Below, piece after piece: positions 9,119 to 18,066 of a stretch of 64,000 bases of DNA. Under the pieces are notes generated by a model. The model worked only from the letters and a program-made list of their open reading frames with translations. It had not been told where the DNA came from and made no database searches. Position 1 is the stretch's first letter. Each line of letters opens with the position of its first letter. Both the position numbers and the translations under genes were made by a program. Source of the stretch: Enterobacterales bacterium (GTDB taxonomy: Bacteria; Pseudomonadota; Gammaproteobacteria; Enterobacterales; Enterobacteriaceae). Location of the stretch: NCBI GenBank assembly GCA_015654925.1, contig JAATFX010000120.1, positions 20,996 through 84,995 on the forward strand. The letters run 5' to 3'.

Positions 9119-9850
9119 ATGGTTGAGAAAACATTATTGCTGACCGGCGCCAGCCGCGGTATCGGTCATGCCACGGTCAAGCATTTCCATGCGGCCGGCT
9201 GGCGCATTTTTACCGCTTCGCGCCAGAGTTGGGTGGAAGAATGCCCCTGGGCGGAAAAAATGCTGAATCATATTCACCTGGATTTGGAGGATATCGCCGC
9301 GGTTGAAGCCGCCCTGCCGCTGATCAAGGCAAAGCTGGGGGGACGCCTCGACGCCCTGGTGAATAACGCCGGTATTTCCCCCAAGGCCGACGACGGCGGC
9401 CGGCTGGGAGTGCGCGAAACCGGCTATGACACCTGGATCAGGGTCTTTAACGTCAACCTGTTTTCCACCGCCTTGCTGGCCACCGGCCTGTTCGAGGAAC
9501 TTAACGCGGCGCAGGGCAGCATTATCAACGTCACGTCCATTGCCGGCACCCGGGTGCATCCATTCGCCGGCGTAGCGTACGCCACCTCGAAAGCGGCGCT
9601 ATCCGCCCTGACCCGGGAAATGGCCTACGATTTCGGCCGCCACGGCATCCGGGTCAACGCCATCGCGCCGGGTGAAATCGATACCGCCATTTTATCCCCC
9701 GGCACGCAGGATCTCATCGAACGGCAGGTGCCCATGCAGCGTCTCGGCAAGCCGGAAGAAGTGGCGTCGTTGATTTATTTCCTGTGCACCAGCGGCGCCG
9801 CGTATGTCAACGGCGCGGAAATTCCGGTAAACGGCGGGCAGCACGTCTGA
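9119..9850 (+). CDS. SDR-family NAD(P)-dependent oxidoreductase
   Basis: This is a classical short-chain dehydrogenase with an N-terminal Rossmann motif TGASRGIG, the NNAG motif (VNNAGIS), the catalytic Tyr/Lys in AYATSKAAL and a C-terminal GxxxPVNGGQHV segment typical of the family. The ATG at 9119 is preferred over the GTG at 9110, because the run AGGGGGG then sits at the normal ribosome-site distance. It is the last gene of the ABC operon and faces the GntR gene, whose stop is only 7 bp away. It may act on a metabolite of the imported compound; the substrate is not predictable. Confidence 0.85.
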   Translation: MVEKTLLLTGASRGIGHATVKHFHAAGWRIFTASRQSWVEECPWAEKMLNHIHLDLEDIAAVEAALPLIKAKLGGRLDALVNNAGISPKADDGGRLGVRETGYDTWIRVFNVNLFSTALLATGLFEELNAAQGSIINVTSIAGTRVHPFAGVAYATSKAALSALTREMAYDFGRHGIRVNAIAPGEIDTAILSPGTQDLIERQVPMQRLGKPEEVASLIYFLCTSGAAYVNGAEIPVNGGQHV

Positions 9851-9856
9851 GGCCGC

Positions 9857-10531
9857 TCACCGCCCTGGCTGATTCAACGCGGTATATTCCAGTAGGATTT
9901 GGTGGCTGTCCATGATATCGAGGCGAATGGCTTCGGCGGCGGCTTCGCCGTCATTGCGGCGTAGCGCGGCCAGCAATGCCTGGTGATGGCCGATGGTCAT
10001 CTGCTGGGTCAATTGGGTGTAGGCCTGGGCGATCAGCGGCCCGATGCGCATCCATAGCCGGTCGATAAAGCTGCTTAATACCGGCATGCCGGCGCTGTGC
10101 GCCACCTGCAAATGAAACTCGCTGTTAAGCCGCAGCGCCGCCACCAAGTCTTCTTCGGTAATGGCGCGGATATTGCGCCGGATATTTACGGTCAAGAGCT
10201 GCAGGGCTGCCGGGGTAATCAGCTGCGCCGCCCGCTGGGCGCCGATGCCTTCCAGTTCCAGGCGCAGGGTGCGGATTTCCAGATATTGCTCGCGGTTGAG
10301 CGAGGGGACGCGGATATCCTTCGGGGTGCGCATTTCCAGCGCTTGCTCTTTGGCCAATTGCAATACGGCATCCCTGACCGGCGTGACGCTGGTGCCGACC
10401 TGGGCGGCCAGCTCGCGAATGCGCAGGCGATCGTTGGGTTTGAGCTGTCCGGTGATTAACGCCTGGCGCAAATTGGCATACACGCTGGAACCGAGAAAAG
10501 AGTGCTCGATAGGATCTGGTTGGTAACTCAC
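9857..10531 (-). CDS. GntR-family transcriptional regulator with FCD domain
   Basis: This is a 224-residue regulator with a GntR winged helix in the first ~75 residues (YANLRQALITGQLKPNDRLRIRELAAQVGTS) and an all-helical FCD ligand-binding domain after it, including the metal-binding type pattern with RLNSEFHLQVAHSAG and the C-terminal GHHQALLAALRRND. The start codon appears to be GTG at 10531. It converges on the SDR gene and probably represses the ABC/SDR operon or itself. The TGCATCA element upstream (10578-10584) shares its core with the palindrome in front of the ABC operon. FCD regulators usually respond to small organic acids. Confidence 0.9.
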   Translation of the reverse strand: MSYQPDPIEHSFLGSSVYANLRQALITGQLKPNDRLRIRELAAQVGTSVTPVRDAVLQLAKEQALEMRTPKDIRVPSLNREQYLEIRTLRLELEGIGAQRAAQLITPAALQLLTVNIRRNIRAITEEDLVAALRLNSEFHLQVAHSAGMPVLSSFIDRLWMRIGPLIAQAYTQLTQQMTIGHHQALLAALRRNDGEAAAEAIRLDIMDSHQILLEYTALNQPGR

Positions 10532-10570
10532 CGGCTCACCCGCCTAAATGGCCGCCAGGGCGGCAAAGCA

Positions 10571-10610
10571 AATATACTGCATCAAATATACAACATGATA
10601 CGTCAAATGC
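10571..10610. promoter_or_regulatory. Candidate GntR operator region
   Basis: Between the divergent gntR and reductase genes lies an AT-rich stretch. On the minus strand it contains two GTATAT direct repeats flanking TTGATGCA. The TGATGCA core recurs in the 12-bp palindrome upstream of the ABC operon (5653-5664), which suggests one regulator acts at both places. This is inference from motif sharing only. Confidence 0.3.
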
Positions 10611-10741
10611 CCATGCGCGCCGCCGGCGCTTATGTCTATTTTCATCCTGCCAGAACAAGTGTTATTCCATTTGATGGGTAACCACGGCAGGGAAAAAAGC
10701 TTAAGCTTGCCGATAATCACCCCGTAGCCAGGAGTTAACCT

Positions 10742-11758
10742 ATGAAAGCCATCGCTTATACCCAACATGGATTACCCATTGAAGATCCGCGGTCGCTGTT
10801 TGATCTCGACCTGCCCGAACCGACCCCCGGTCCCCGTGATTTATTAGTGGCGGTCAAGGCGATTTCCATCAATCCCGTCGATACCAAAGTCCGCGCCCGC
10901 GCCGAGGCAGCCGAGCCCAAAGTGCTGGGTTGGGACGTGGCCGGGGAGGTGGTGGCGGTAGGCGCGGCGGTAACGCTGTTCAAACCGGGCGATGCGGTGT
11001 TTTACGCCGGGTCCATTACCCGTCCCGGCTGCTATAGCGAATTGCACGTGGTGGATGAACGGATCGTCGGCCATAAACCTGCGTCGCTGGATTTCGCCCA
11101 TGCGGCCGCGCTGCCGCTGACCTCCATCACCGCCTGGGAATTGCTGTTCGATCGCCTGGGCGTGCCGGAAAACGGCGGCGAAGGGGGGGGATTGCTGATT
11201 GTCGGCGCCGGCGGCGGGGTGGGCTCCATTCTCACGCAGTTGGCGCGCCAATTAACCCACCTGACGGTGATCGGCACCGCTTCGCGTCCCGAAACGCAGC
11301 AGTGGGTCGCCGATCTGGGGGCGCACCATGTGATTGATCACAGCCGTCCTTTCGCCGCGCAGCTAAGCGATTTGGGCATCAGCGAGGTGACCCATGTCGC
11401 CAGCCTGACCCATACCGATAGCTATTATACGCAGTTGGTGGACATACTGGCGCCGCAGGGGCATCTGGGCCTGATTGACGATCCGGCCTCCCTGGACGCG
11501 CTGCCGTTGAAAGCCAAATCCCTGGCCCTGCATTGGGAATTAATGTTCACCCGTTCCAAATACGAAACCGCGGATATGATAAACCAGCATTTATCGTTGG
11601 AACGCGTAGCGGCATTAATCGATCAAGGCGTGCTTAAAACCACGCTGGGCCAGCATTTCGGCCAGATCACCGCGGCCAATATCCGCCGCGCCCACGCGTT
11701 GATCGAAAGCGGGAAATCGCTGGGTAAAGTGGTGCTTGAAGGATTCCCCGCGCAGTAA
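10742..11758 (+). CDS. Zinc-binding alcohol dehydrogenase-family (quinone reductase-like) oxidoreductase
   Basis: This 338-residue medium-chain dehydrogenase/reductase has the N-terminal GroES-like domain (ISINPVDTKVR segment, VLGWDVAGEVVAVG) and the nucleotide-binding motif VGAGGGVGSILTQLARQ. The C-terminal end GKSLGKVVLEGF is typical of the NADPH:quinone reductase branch. No structural-zinc cysteine cluster is visible, so it is probably a zinc-free reductase acting on quinones or enones. AGGAG precedes the ATG at 10742. It is followed by an intrinsic terminator and is a single-gene unit, divergent from gntR. Confidence 0.88.
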   Translation: MKAIAYTQHGLPIEDPRSLFDLDLPEPTPGPRDLLVAVKAISINPVDTKVRARAEAAEPKVLGWDVAGEVVAVGAAVTLFKPGDAVFYAGSITRPGCYSELHVVDERIVGHKPASLDFAHAAALPLTSITAWELLFDRLGVPENGGEGGGLLIVGAGGGVGSILTQLARQLTHLTVIGTASRPETQQWVADLGAHHVIDHSRPFAAQLSDLGISEVTHVASLTHTDSYYTQLVDILAPQGHLGLIDDPASLDALPLKAKSLALHWELMFTRSKYETADMINQHLSLERVAALIDQGVLKTTLGQHFGQITAANIRRAHALIESGKSLGKVVLEGFPAQ

Positions 11759-11774
11759 AATAATGAAATTAGTG

Positions 11775-11804
11775 AGAGCCGTCAAAGACAACGGCGGCTT
11801 TTTT
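11775..11804 (+). terminator. Rho-independent terminator after the reductase gene
   Basis: A stem AGCCG (11777-11781) pairs with CGGCT (11795-11799), extended by two inner pairs, followed by a run of six T. It lies 17 bp after the stop codon. Confidence 0.8.
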
Positions 11805-11874
11805 CGGTAGTTTAGCGGCATTCTGCCCGGGGTGCGTTCCGCGTCCCCTGGGAGCTAATCCAGAGCCGCTGTAT

Positions 11875-13566
11875 ATGCACGAATTTAATTTGGTTTTGCT
11901 GCTGCTTCAGCAGATGTGCGTCTATTTGGTTATTGCCTACCTGCTGAGTAAAACGCCTCTTTTTATTCCCCTGATGCAAGTCACCGTCCGGTTGCCCCAC
12001 AAGCTGCTGTGCTATGTCATGTTTTCCATGTTCTGTATCATGGGCACCTACTTCGGTTTGCATATCCAGGATTCCATCGCCAATACCCGCGCGATCGGCG
12101 CGGTGCTGGGCGGGCTGCTCGGCGGTCCGGTGGTGGGGGTGCTGGTGGGGTTGACCGGCGGGATACACCGCTACTCCCTCGGCGGCATGACCGCCGTGAG
12201 CTGCATGATTTCCACCGTGGTGGAAGGGCTGCTGGGCGGGCTGGCGCACCGGCTGTTAATCAGGCGCGGGCGCATCGATCGGTTATTCAACCCCTTTACC
12301 GCCGCGGGCGTGACGCTGGTGGCGGAAATCGTGCAGATGGCGATTATCCTGTCGGTGGCCCGCCCCTACGACGAGGCGCTGCGGCTGGTAAAAAATATCG
12401 CCTTGCCGATGATTGTCACCAACAGCGTCGGCGCGGCGATGTTTACCCGCATCCTGCTGGACCGCCGGGCGATGTTCGAGAAATATACCTCGGCGTTTTC
12501 CGCCCGGGCGCTGAAAATAGCCGTATGTACCGAAGGTTTCCTGCGCCAGGGTTTTAACCAGGAAAACAGTATGAAGGTGGCCGAGGTTATTTATCAGGAA
12601 CTGGATATCGGCGCGGTGGCCATTACCGATCGGGACAAGCTGCTGGCCTTTATCGGCATTGGCGACGATCACCATTTGCCGGGCACGCCCATTTCGTCAT
12701 CCCATTCGCGCCGGGCCATCGATAATAACGAGGTGGTCTACGCCGACGGCAATGAAACGCCTTATCAATGCTCGTTGCAGCGCAACTGCAAGCTGGGATC
12801 GACCCTGGTGATACCGCTGCGCGGCGAAAACGACAAAGTGATCGGCACCATTAAACTCTACGAGGCCAAAAACCGGCTGTTCGGCTCGATCAACCGCACA
12901 TTGGGCGAAGGGATTGCCAGCCTGTTATCGGCCCAAATCCTGGCCGGGCAATATGAACGCCACAAGCTGTTGCTGACCCAGTCGGAAATCAAATTACTGC
13001 ACGCCCAGGTCAATCCCCACTTTTTATTCAACGCGCTTAATACGCTGGTGGCGGTGATTCGCCGCGACAGCGACCAGGCCAGCGAGCTGGTGCAAAATCT
13101 GTCGACTTTTTTCCGTAAAAATCTCAAGCGGTCGGCGGAAGTGGTGACGCTGGCCGATGAAATCGAGCATGTTAACGCCTATTTGCAAATTGAAAAAGCC
13201 CGTTTCCAGGATCGGCTGCAAATCCGCTTTGATCTGCCGTCCGAGCTGCTGGGCATGCATTTGCCGGCGTTTTCGCTCCAGCCCCTGGTGGAAAACGCCA
13301 TTAAGCACGGCACGTCCCAGTTGCTCGGCCAGGGGATTATCACCGTGCGCGCACAGCGCCGCGACGAACGCTTATTGCTGAGTATCGAGGATAACGCCGG
13401 GCTATACCATTTTATCGCCGGTAATACCGGGCTGGGGATGAACCTGGTGGATAAACGTATCCGGGTCCGTTATGGCGATACCTTCGGCGTCAGCGTCGAG
13501 TTTCAGCCCGAGCTGTTTACCCGCATCACCCTGAGCCTGCCCCTGGAGGAAATGGCGGTATGCTAA
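11875..13566 (+). CDS. btsS: Pyruvate-sensing histidine kinase BtsS (YehU)
   Basis: BtsS is the membrane kinase of the BtsSR system; in E. coli it binds extracellular pyruvate and phosphorylates BtsR. The 563-residue protein has an N-terminal 5TM-LYT membrane domain (starting MHEFNLVLLLLQQMCVYLVIA) with the GGLLGGPVVGVLVGLTGG loop. A GAF-like domain follows in the middle, then the LytS-type kinase motif LLHAQVNPHFLFNAL with the phosphorylated histidine, and an ATPase domain with N-box VENAIKHGTS and GLGMNLVDKR. Similarity to E. coli YehU is high over the whole length. Its stop overlaps the btsR start by 7 bp, so the two are translationally coupled. Confidence 0.95.
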   Translation: MHEFNLVLLLLQQMCVYLVIAYLLSKTPLFIPLMQVTVRLPHKLLCYVMFSMFCIMGTYFGLHIQDSIANTRAIGAVLGGLLGGPVVGVLVGLTGGIHRYSLGGMTAVSCMISTVVEGLLGGLAHRLLIRRGRIDRLFNPFTAAGVTLVAEIVQMAIILSVARPYDEALRLVKNIALPMIVTNSVGAAMFTRILLDRRAMFEKYTSAFSARALKIAVCTEGFLRQGFNQENSMKVAEVIYQELDIGAVAITDRDKLLAFIGIGDDHHLPGTPISSSHSRRAIDNNEVVYADGNETPYQCSLQRNCKLGSTLVIPLRGENDKVIGTIKLYEAKNRLFGSINRTLGEGIASLLSAQILAGQYERHKLLLTQSEIKLLHAQVNPHFLFNALNTLVAVIRRDSDQASELVQNLSTFFRKNLKRSAEVVTLADEIEHVNAYLQIEKARFQDRLQIRFDLPSELLGMHLPAFSLQPLVENAIKHGTSQLLGQGIITVRAQRRDERLLLSIEDNAGLYHFIAGNTGLGMNLVDKRIRVRYGDTFGVSVEFQPELFTRITLSLPLEEMAVC

Positions 13567-14285
13567 CCGTGTTAATCGTGGATGACGAGCCGCTGGCCCG
13601 TGAAAACCTGCGCTGCCTGCTCCAGCAGGACCCGCACATCAATATCATCGGCGAATGCGCCAATGCGCTGGAAGCCATCGGCGCGGTGCACCGCCTGCAC
13701 CCCGACGTGATTTTTCTCGATATCCAGATGCCGCGCATCAGCGGGCTGGAAATGGTCGGTATGATCGATCCGGCCTGCATGCCTTATATCGTTTTTCTCA
13801 CCGCCTATGACGAGTATGCGATTATGGCTTTCGAGGAACGCGCATTCGATTATCTGCTTAAACCCATCGAGTCCCGGCGCCTGGCCAAAACCCTCAGCCG
13901 CCTGCACGAAGAACGCCCGGAACAGGATATCGCCACGCTGGCGGGGCAAGAGGACGGCCTGAACTATATTCCCTGCACCGGCCACAGCCGGATTTATTTA
14001 CTGAAAACCGACGAAGTGCTGTTTGCCAATTCGCGCCTGAGCGGCGTGTATGTCACCGGCGTCGAGGGCGTGGAGTGTTTTACCGAACTGACGCTGAAAA
14101 CCCTGGAAAGCCGTACTTCGCTGGTGCGCTGCCACCGGCAATTCCTGGTGAATATGGCCCATTTGCGCGAAATCCGCCTGGAAGAGTCCGGCCAGGCGGA
14201 AATTGTGCTTAATAACGGCCAGTCGGTGCCGGTCAGCCGTCGTTATCTCAAGTCGCTCAAGCAAACGCTCGGCCTGAAAGGATAA
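13560..14285 (+). CDS. btsR: Response regulator BtsR (YehT)
   Basis: This is the partner of BtsS. The 241-residue protein has a receiver domain (VDDEPLAREN, phospho-acceptor Asp54 in FLDIQMPRISG, FLTAYDEYA, LLKPI) and a C-terminal LytTR DNA-binding domain (SLVRCHRQFLVNMAHLREI, VPVSRRY). In E. coli BtsR activates the pyruvate transporter gene btsT. No btsT is present in this window, so the target must be elsewhere. The length matches the E. coli protein (239 residues). Confidence 0.95.
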   Translation: MLTVLIVDDEPLARENLRCLLQQDPHINIIGECANALEAIGAVHRLHPDVIFLDIQMPRISGLEMVGMIDPACMPYIVFLTAYDEYAIMAFEERAFDYLLKPIESRRLAKTLSRLHEERPEQDIATLAGQEDGLNYIPCTGHSRIYLLKTDEVLFANSRLSGVYVTGVEGVECFTELTLKTLESRTSLVRCHRQFLVNMAHLREIRLEESGQAEIVLNNGQSVPVSRRYLKSLKQTLGLKG

Positions 14286-14375
14286 ACACCGCCCGCGGCG
14301 CATCAAGGATGTGACCCAGATCTTCTCTAGATATTCAGGCGCTTGCATTTTAGCCGCCGATCGGGAATCTAGCGG

Positions 14376-14405
14376 TAGTGTCTAACGCGACAGTCTAGTG
14401 TCTGG
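14376..14405 (+). repeat. Tandem TAGTGTCT repeats upstream of the sigma-54 activator gene
   Basis: TAGTGTCTAA (14376-14385) and TAGTGTCTGG (14396-14405) are spaced exactly 20 bp start to start. The same motif with the same spacing appears upstream of the activator's probable target promoter (17060-17090). This suggests binding sites for the activator, here for autoregulation. Confidence 0.5.
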
Positions 14406-14424
14406 TGTCGAAAGGGTAAGCCTA

Positions 14425-17049
14425 ATGTCCGCTAAAGAGCAACTGTTCGAAAAAGTCATCGCGTTGTATGGCGATACGCCGCGAGGTTTTACCGCGCACG
14501 ATTGCGAAGCATTTCTCTCCTTGAACCGCAGCGTGATCAGCCATTACCTGAACCGCCTGTGCGACGACGGTAAGCTCACCAAGGAAATCACCCGGCCGGT
14601 GCGTTTTCATGTGGTGGCCGCCACCGGCGCGGATGCGCCGCCGGGGCAGGGACCCAGGACGTCGGATGCTTTCGATGATTTCATCGGCGCCGGGGGAAGC
14701 CTGCGACAGCCGGTCGATCTGTGCCGCGCGGCGGTGAATTACCCTACGGGCGGACTGCCGATGCTATTGGTGGGCGAGAGCGGAGTGGGCAAAAGTTTCC
14801 TGGCGACGCTGATTCACCGCTATGCGGTGGAAACCGGCGTCATTGCCGCGGATAAGCCGTTGATCGAGCTCAATTGCGCTGACTACGCCAATAATCCCGA
14901 ATTGCTGTCGGGCACCTTGTTCGGTTATGTCAAAGGCGCATTTACCGGCGCCGAGCGCGACAAGGCGGGTTTGTTGGACGATGCCGACGGCAGCTTCCTG
15001 TTCCTGGATGAAGTACATCGCCTGTCGGCGGAAAATCAGGAAAAGCTATTTTTGTTCATGGACAAAGGCTACAGCTACCGGTTGGGCGACAGCCGCACGC
15101 CGCGCAAGGCCGAGGTGCGTTTTCTTTTCGCCACTACCGAAAATGCCGATCACGTCCTGCTCACCACCTTTCAGCGGCGTATTCCCATCACGGTGAAATT
15201 ACCCAGTTTTGCCTCGCGCCCGATCGCCGAGCGCATATCGCTGATCGAAACCTTCCTACATCAGGAAGCCCGCCGCATGGGACAGGATATCATCGTCGAC
15301 CACGCGTTAATCAATCAGCTGGTGGACACCCACGCGCGGGGTAATATCGGCGCGCTTAAAAATCAGATTAAAGTGCTGTGCGCCGAAGCGTACAGCCGGC
15401 GGCATGACGCGGGCGGGTTGGTGTTATCCCCCACGGCGCTCCCGTTGGGCGGGCCGCGCCACAGCATGACGATTAGCCACCGCCATCAGCGCGATCGCCA
15501 TACACTGCTGGCGGGGCTACTGTCGCAGATATTGGACGACGACACGCTGCTGCTGGAATTCTGCCATAGCGCCAATGTGCCGGTATTTTCCCGCCGGCTT
15601 GAACAGCGCCTGGCCGGTATCAGCGGCCTGTTGCCGTCGGGAGACGTATTTGAAGGGGTGATTTGGCAGCACAATGTGCAGGTATTGCACGATCTGGAAG
15701 AGATGACCGGTATCGCCATCGGCCCGGCGCTGCACAAACTGATCTATTTTTGCCTGTTGTACAGTTTGAACCAAGACTGCTCCGGACAACGTCTCGACAC
15801 GTTACTCAAAGCCACCGAATATACGGCGCAGAAAGCGAAAATGCTGACGGAAGAGTGCCTGACCCTATTTACCCGGCATTTCGCCGCCGAGCGGCTGGGG
15901 CTGATGAAACCCTTGCTTAACGCGGCCTTTCACAACTCGGTGGAAAAAGAAGAACTGATGCAGGGGGTTATCGTTTCCCACGGCAAGGCGACGGCCTCAA
16001 GTATCGCCGGCACCGCGAATAAGCTGATTGGCGGTTATTATCTGAAAGCGTTCGACATGCCTTTTTCGGTCAATACCCGCGGTATTATCGACATGCTGAT
16101 CCAACATCTCGACAGTATCAAAAGTGGCAACGGGATGATTATCCTGGTGGATATGGGGTCGCTTAAAGAGATCTATGAAGAAATAAAACTTCACCTGCAA
16201 GGGGATTTGCTGGTGATGAATAATGTCACTACCGCCATGGCGCTGGATATCGCCGACAAAATTCATCACCGGCTGACCATGAAGGAGATCGTCGACAGTA
16301 TTAAAGGCGCTTATGAAGTAGAGGCGCGTTATTACGCCGGCATCGTGCAGGGCAATAAAATTATTATCTCTTGTATTTCCGGCGCGGGAATCTCGCGCAA
16401 GCTCAAGGATATCGTCGGGCGCTACCTGCTTAACGATCGCATCGATATCGTCACGATGGAATATGACGATCTTAAATGGAAATTAAGTAAGGCGGATTCC
16501 GCGCTGCATGGCACCAAATTGATCATTACCACTACCGATCTGGATGCGGGTTATATTCCGCTGATTAACGTACGGCAATTGCTGAAAGAAAAATCAGCCC
16601 AGCTTTGGCACAACTATTTTTTCGGGTTGGCGGCTCAGGAAAGCCTGGATGGCATGATCGATGAGGTCGTTAAGCTATTTACCGTGGAAGGGGTGGCCAG
16701 CCATCTGAGTTTTCTTAATCCCAGCGTCATTATTGAGGAGGTGGAGAGCGTAATCAAACAGTATGAAGTCAGCTACAAAGTCCATTTTGAAAGTTATCTG
16801 CGTATCAATCTGTTTATGCATATCGCCGCGATGATTGAGAGATTAATGGTTAATGACGGATTACGCCACCGCGACGATACCTCCCTCTCGGCTCAGCAAC
16901 GCGCTTTTATCGACCAGCAGCCGGAAATATTCCAGCAGCTTATCCGCAAGTATCGTATTACCCTGCCGCTGACCGAATCGCTGATGGTATATGAACTGAT
17001 GGAACCCTGGATTACTGCCGGCACCCTGGCCGAGGATCTGTCGAAATAG
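14425..17049 (+). CDS. LevR-type sigma-54-dependent activator with PTS regulation domains
   Basis: This 874-residue protein activates sigma-54 promoters under control of PTS phosphorylation. An N-terminal winged-helix region (residues ~1-60) is followed by an AAA+ domain with Walker A VGESGVGKS (~115-123), the sigma-54 contact loop GAFTGA (~171-176) and Walker B FLFLDE (~191). Then come a PRD-like helical region, a mannose-type IIA domain with the histidine in VSHGKATASS (~518), a galactitol-type IIB-like segment with the cysteine in IISCISGAG (~649) and a second PRD near the C-terminus. This order matches the LevR/DgaR class. I chose ATG 14425, which has AAGGG upstream, over GTG 14398. It directly precedes a PTS operon with a sigma-54 promoter, which is very probably its target. 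Confidence 0.93.
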   Translation: MSAKEQLFEKVIALYGDTPRGFTAHDCEAFLSLNRSVISHYLNRLCDDGKLTKEITRPVRFHVVAATGADAPPGQGPRTSDAFDDFIGAGGSLRQPVDLCRAAVNYPTGGLPMLLVGESGVGKSFLATLIHRYAVETGVIAADKPLIELNCADYANNPELLSGTLFGYVKGAFTGAERDKAGLLDDADGSFLFLDEVHRLSAENQEKLFLFMDKGYSYRLGDSRTPRKAEVRFLFATTENADHVLLTTFQRRIPITVKLPSFASRPIAERISLIETFLHQEARRMGQDIIVDHALINQLVDTHARGNIGALKNQIKVLCAEAYSRRHDAGGLVLSPTALPLGGPRHSMTISHRHQRDRHTLLAGLLSQILDDDTLLLEFCHSANVPVFSRRLEQRLAGISGLLPSGDVFEGVIWQHNVQVLHDLEEMTGIAIGPALHKLIYFCLLYSLNQDCSGQRLDTLLKATEYTAQKAKMLTEECLTLFTRHFAAERLGLMKPLLNAAFHNSVEKEELMQGVIVSHGKATASSIAGTANKLIGGYYLKAFDMPFSVNTRGIIDMLIQHLDSIKSGNGMIILVDMGSLKEIYEEIKLHLQGDLLVMNNVTTAMALDIADKIHHRLTMKEIVDSIKGAYEVEARYYAGIVQGNKIIISCISGAGISRKLKDIVGRYLLNDRIDIVTMEYDDLKWKLSKADSALHGTKLIITTTDLDAGYIPLINVRQLLKEKSAQLWHNYFFGLAAQESLDGMIDEVVKLFTVEGVASHLSFLNPSVIIEEVESVIKQYEVSYKVHFESYLRINLFMHIAAMIERLMVNDGLRHRDDTSLSAQQRAFIDQQPEIFQQLIRKYRITLPLTESLMVYELMEPWITAGTLAEDLSK

Positions 17050-17059
17050 CCAGCCGGGT

Positions 17060-17090
17060 TAGTATCTAAATAGGCATTATTGTGTCTAAA
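17060..17090 (+). repeat. Tandem repeats (candidate upstream activating sequence) before sigma-54 promoter
   Basis: TAGTATCTAA (17060-17069) and TTGTGTCTAA (17080-17089) lie 20 bp apart and 50-80 bp upstream of the -24 element at 17141. They match the repeats at 14376-14405 in both sequence and spacing. A further TGTCT core lies at 17113-17117. The placement fits an enhancer-type site for the LevR-like activator. Confidence 0.55.
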
Positions 17091-17140
17091 TTTTGTTAAA
17101 TAATGATGTAACTGTCTGATTATATAAATATTAAAAAACC

Positions 17141-17156
17141 TGGCACGCCCCTTGCT
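17141..17156 (+). promoter_or_regulatory. Sigma-54 (-24/-12) promoter of the PTS/hexulose operon
   Basis: TGGCAC (17141-17146), five bases, then TTGCT (17152-17156) is a near-perfect match to the sigma-54 consensus, with exactly 10 bp between the invariant GG and GC. The start of transcription should fall near 17167, about 40 bp before the first gene. Confidence 0.9.
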
Positions 17157-17205
17157 CTTATTCTCCCAGCGTTGATAAGCCAAACCAAAACCGGGAGAAA
17201 GATAG

Positions 17206-18012
17206 ATGCAGAATAACCAATGGCTTGATTTGCAAGGCAAGGTGGTGATTGTTACCGGCGGCAACTCCGGTATCGGCAAAAAAATCGTCGAGAATCTGCG
17301 CGATAACCGGGCGCAGGTGGTGGTGGCCGATATTAATCAAATCAACGCGGCGGAACGCGACGCACAGGTGGTTTATTTCACCTGCGATATTGCCTCCCGG
17401 CAGGATGTTGAGGCCATGGTTAATTCGGTGTGGGAAAAATTCGGCCGCATTGACGGTATTATTAATAATGCCGGGGTGAATCGCGCGCGGCTGCTGGTGG
17501 ATTATTATCAAAAAGAGCCGGGCCACGAACTGACGGATGATGATTTCGACTTTATGGTGAAAGTGAATCAGAAAGGCGTATTTGTTTGTGCGCAAACAGC
17601 GGCGCGCAAAATGATCGAGCAAAAAAACGGCGTTATCGTAAATATTCTTTCCGAAGCAGGCATTGAAGGTTCCAGGGGGCAAAGCTGCTATGCCGCCACC
17701 AAGGCCGCCGTACAGGGTTTCACCCTGTCCTGGGCCAAAGAACTGGGACAATTCGGCATTCGGGTGGTAGGGGTCGCGCCCGGAATTAATGAACCTACGC
17801 CGATGGGCAATGCCCAGCACCGTAAAGAGCTGGCTTACACCCGCGGCATTGATTCATCCGATATTGACGGCGACTACAGCGGCAAGCTGCCCTTGGGACG
17901 TTGCGGCAGGCTGGAAGAGATCGCTGATTTGGTTTCTTATCTGGTTTCTGACCATTCCAGTTATATCACCGGAACAACCATTAATATCACCGGCGGCAAA
18001 TCGAAAGGCTGA
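17206..18012 (+). CDS. SorD-like sugar-alcohol-phosphate dehydrogenase (SDR)
   Basis: This 268-residue SDR resembles Klebsiella SorD (sorbitol-6-phosphate 2-dehydrogenase) along its length: VVIVTGGNSGIG at the N-terminus, FGRIDGIINNAGVN, SEAGIEGSRGQSCYAATKAA with catalytic Tyr/Lys, GIRVVGVAPGI and the end TINITGGKSKG. GGGAGAAAG precedes the ATG at 17206. It is the first gene after the sigma-54 promoter and stands where sorD stands in the L-sorbose operon. It probably oxidises a polyol phosphate made from the PTS product. Whether the new keto group forms at C2, as in SorD, or at C3, which the downstream hexulose-phosphate enzymes would suggest, cannot be told from sequence. Confidence 0.88.
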   Translation: MQNNQWLDLQGKVVIVTGGNSGIGKKIVENLRDNRAQVVVADINQINAAERDAQVVYFTCDIASRQDVEAMVNSVWEKFGRIDGIINNAGVNRARLLVDYYQKEPGHELTDDDFDFMVKVNQKGVFVCAQTAARKMIEQKNGVIVNILSEAGIEGSRGQSCYAATKAAVQGFTLSWAKELGQFGIRVVGVAPGINEPTPMGNAQHRKELAYTRGIDSSDIDGDYSGKLPLGRCGRLEEIADLVSYLVSDHSSYITGTTINITGGKSKG

Positions 18013-18066
18013 AAGGCAGCTGGATATGCATGCTGATAATAATATTGCTAGCGACAGGTGTAATAG

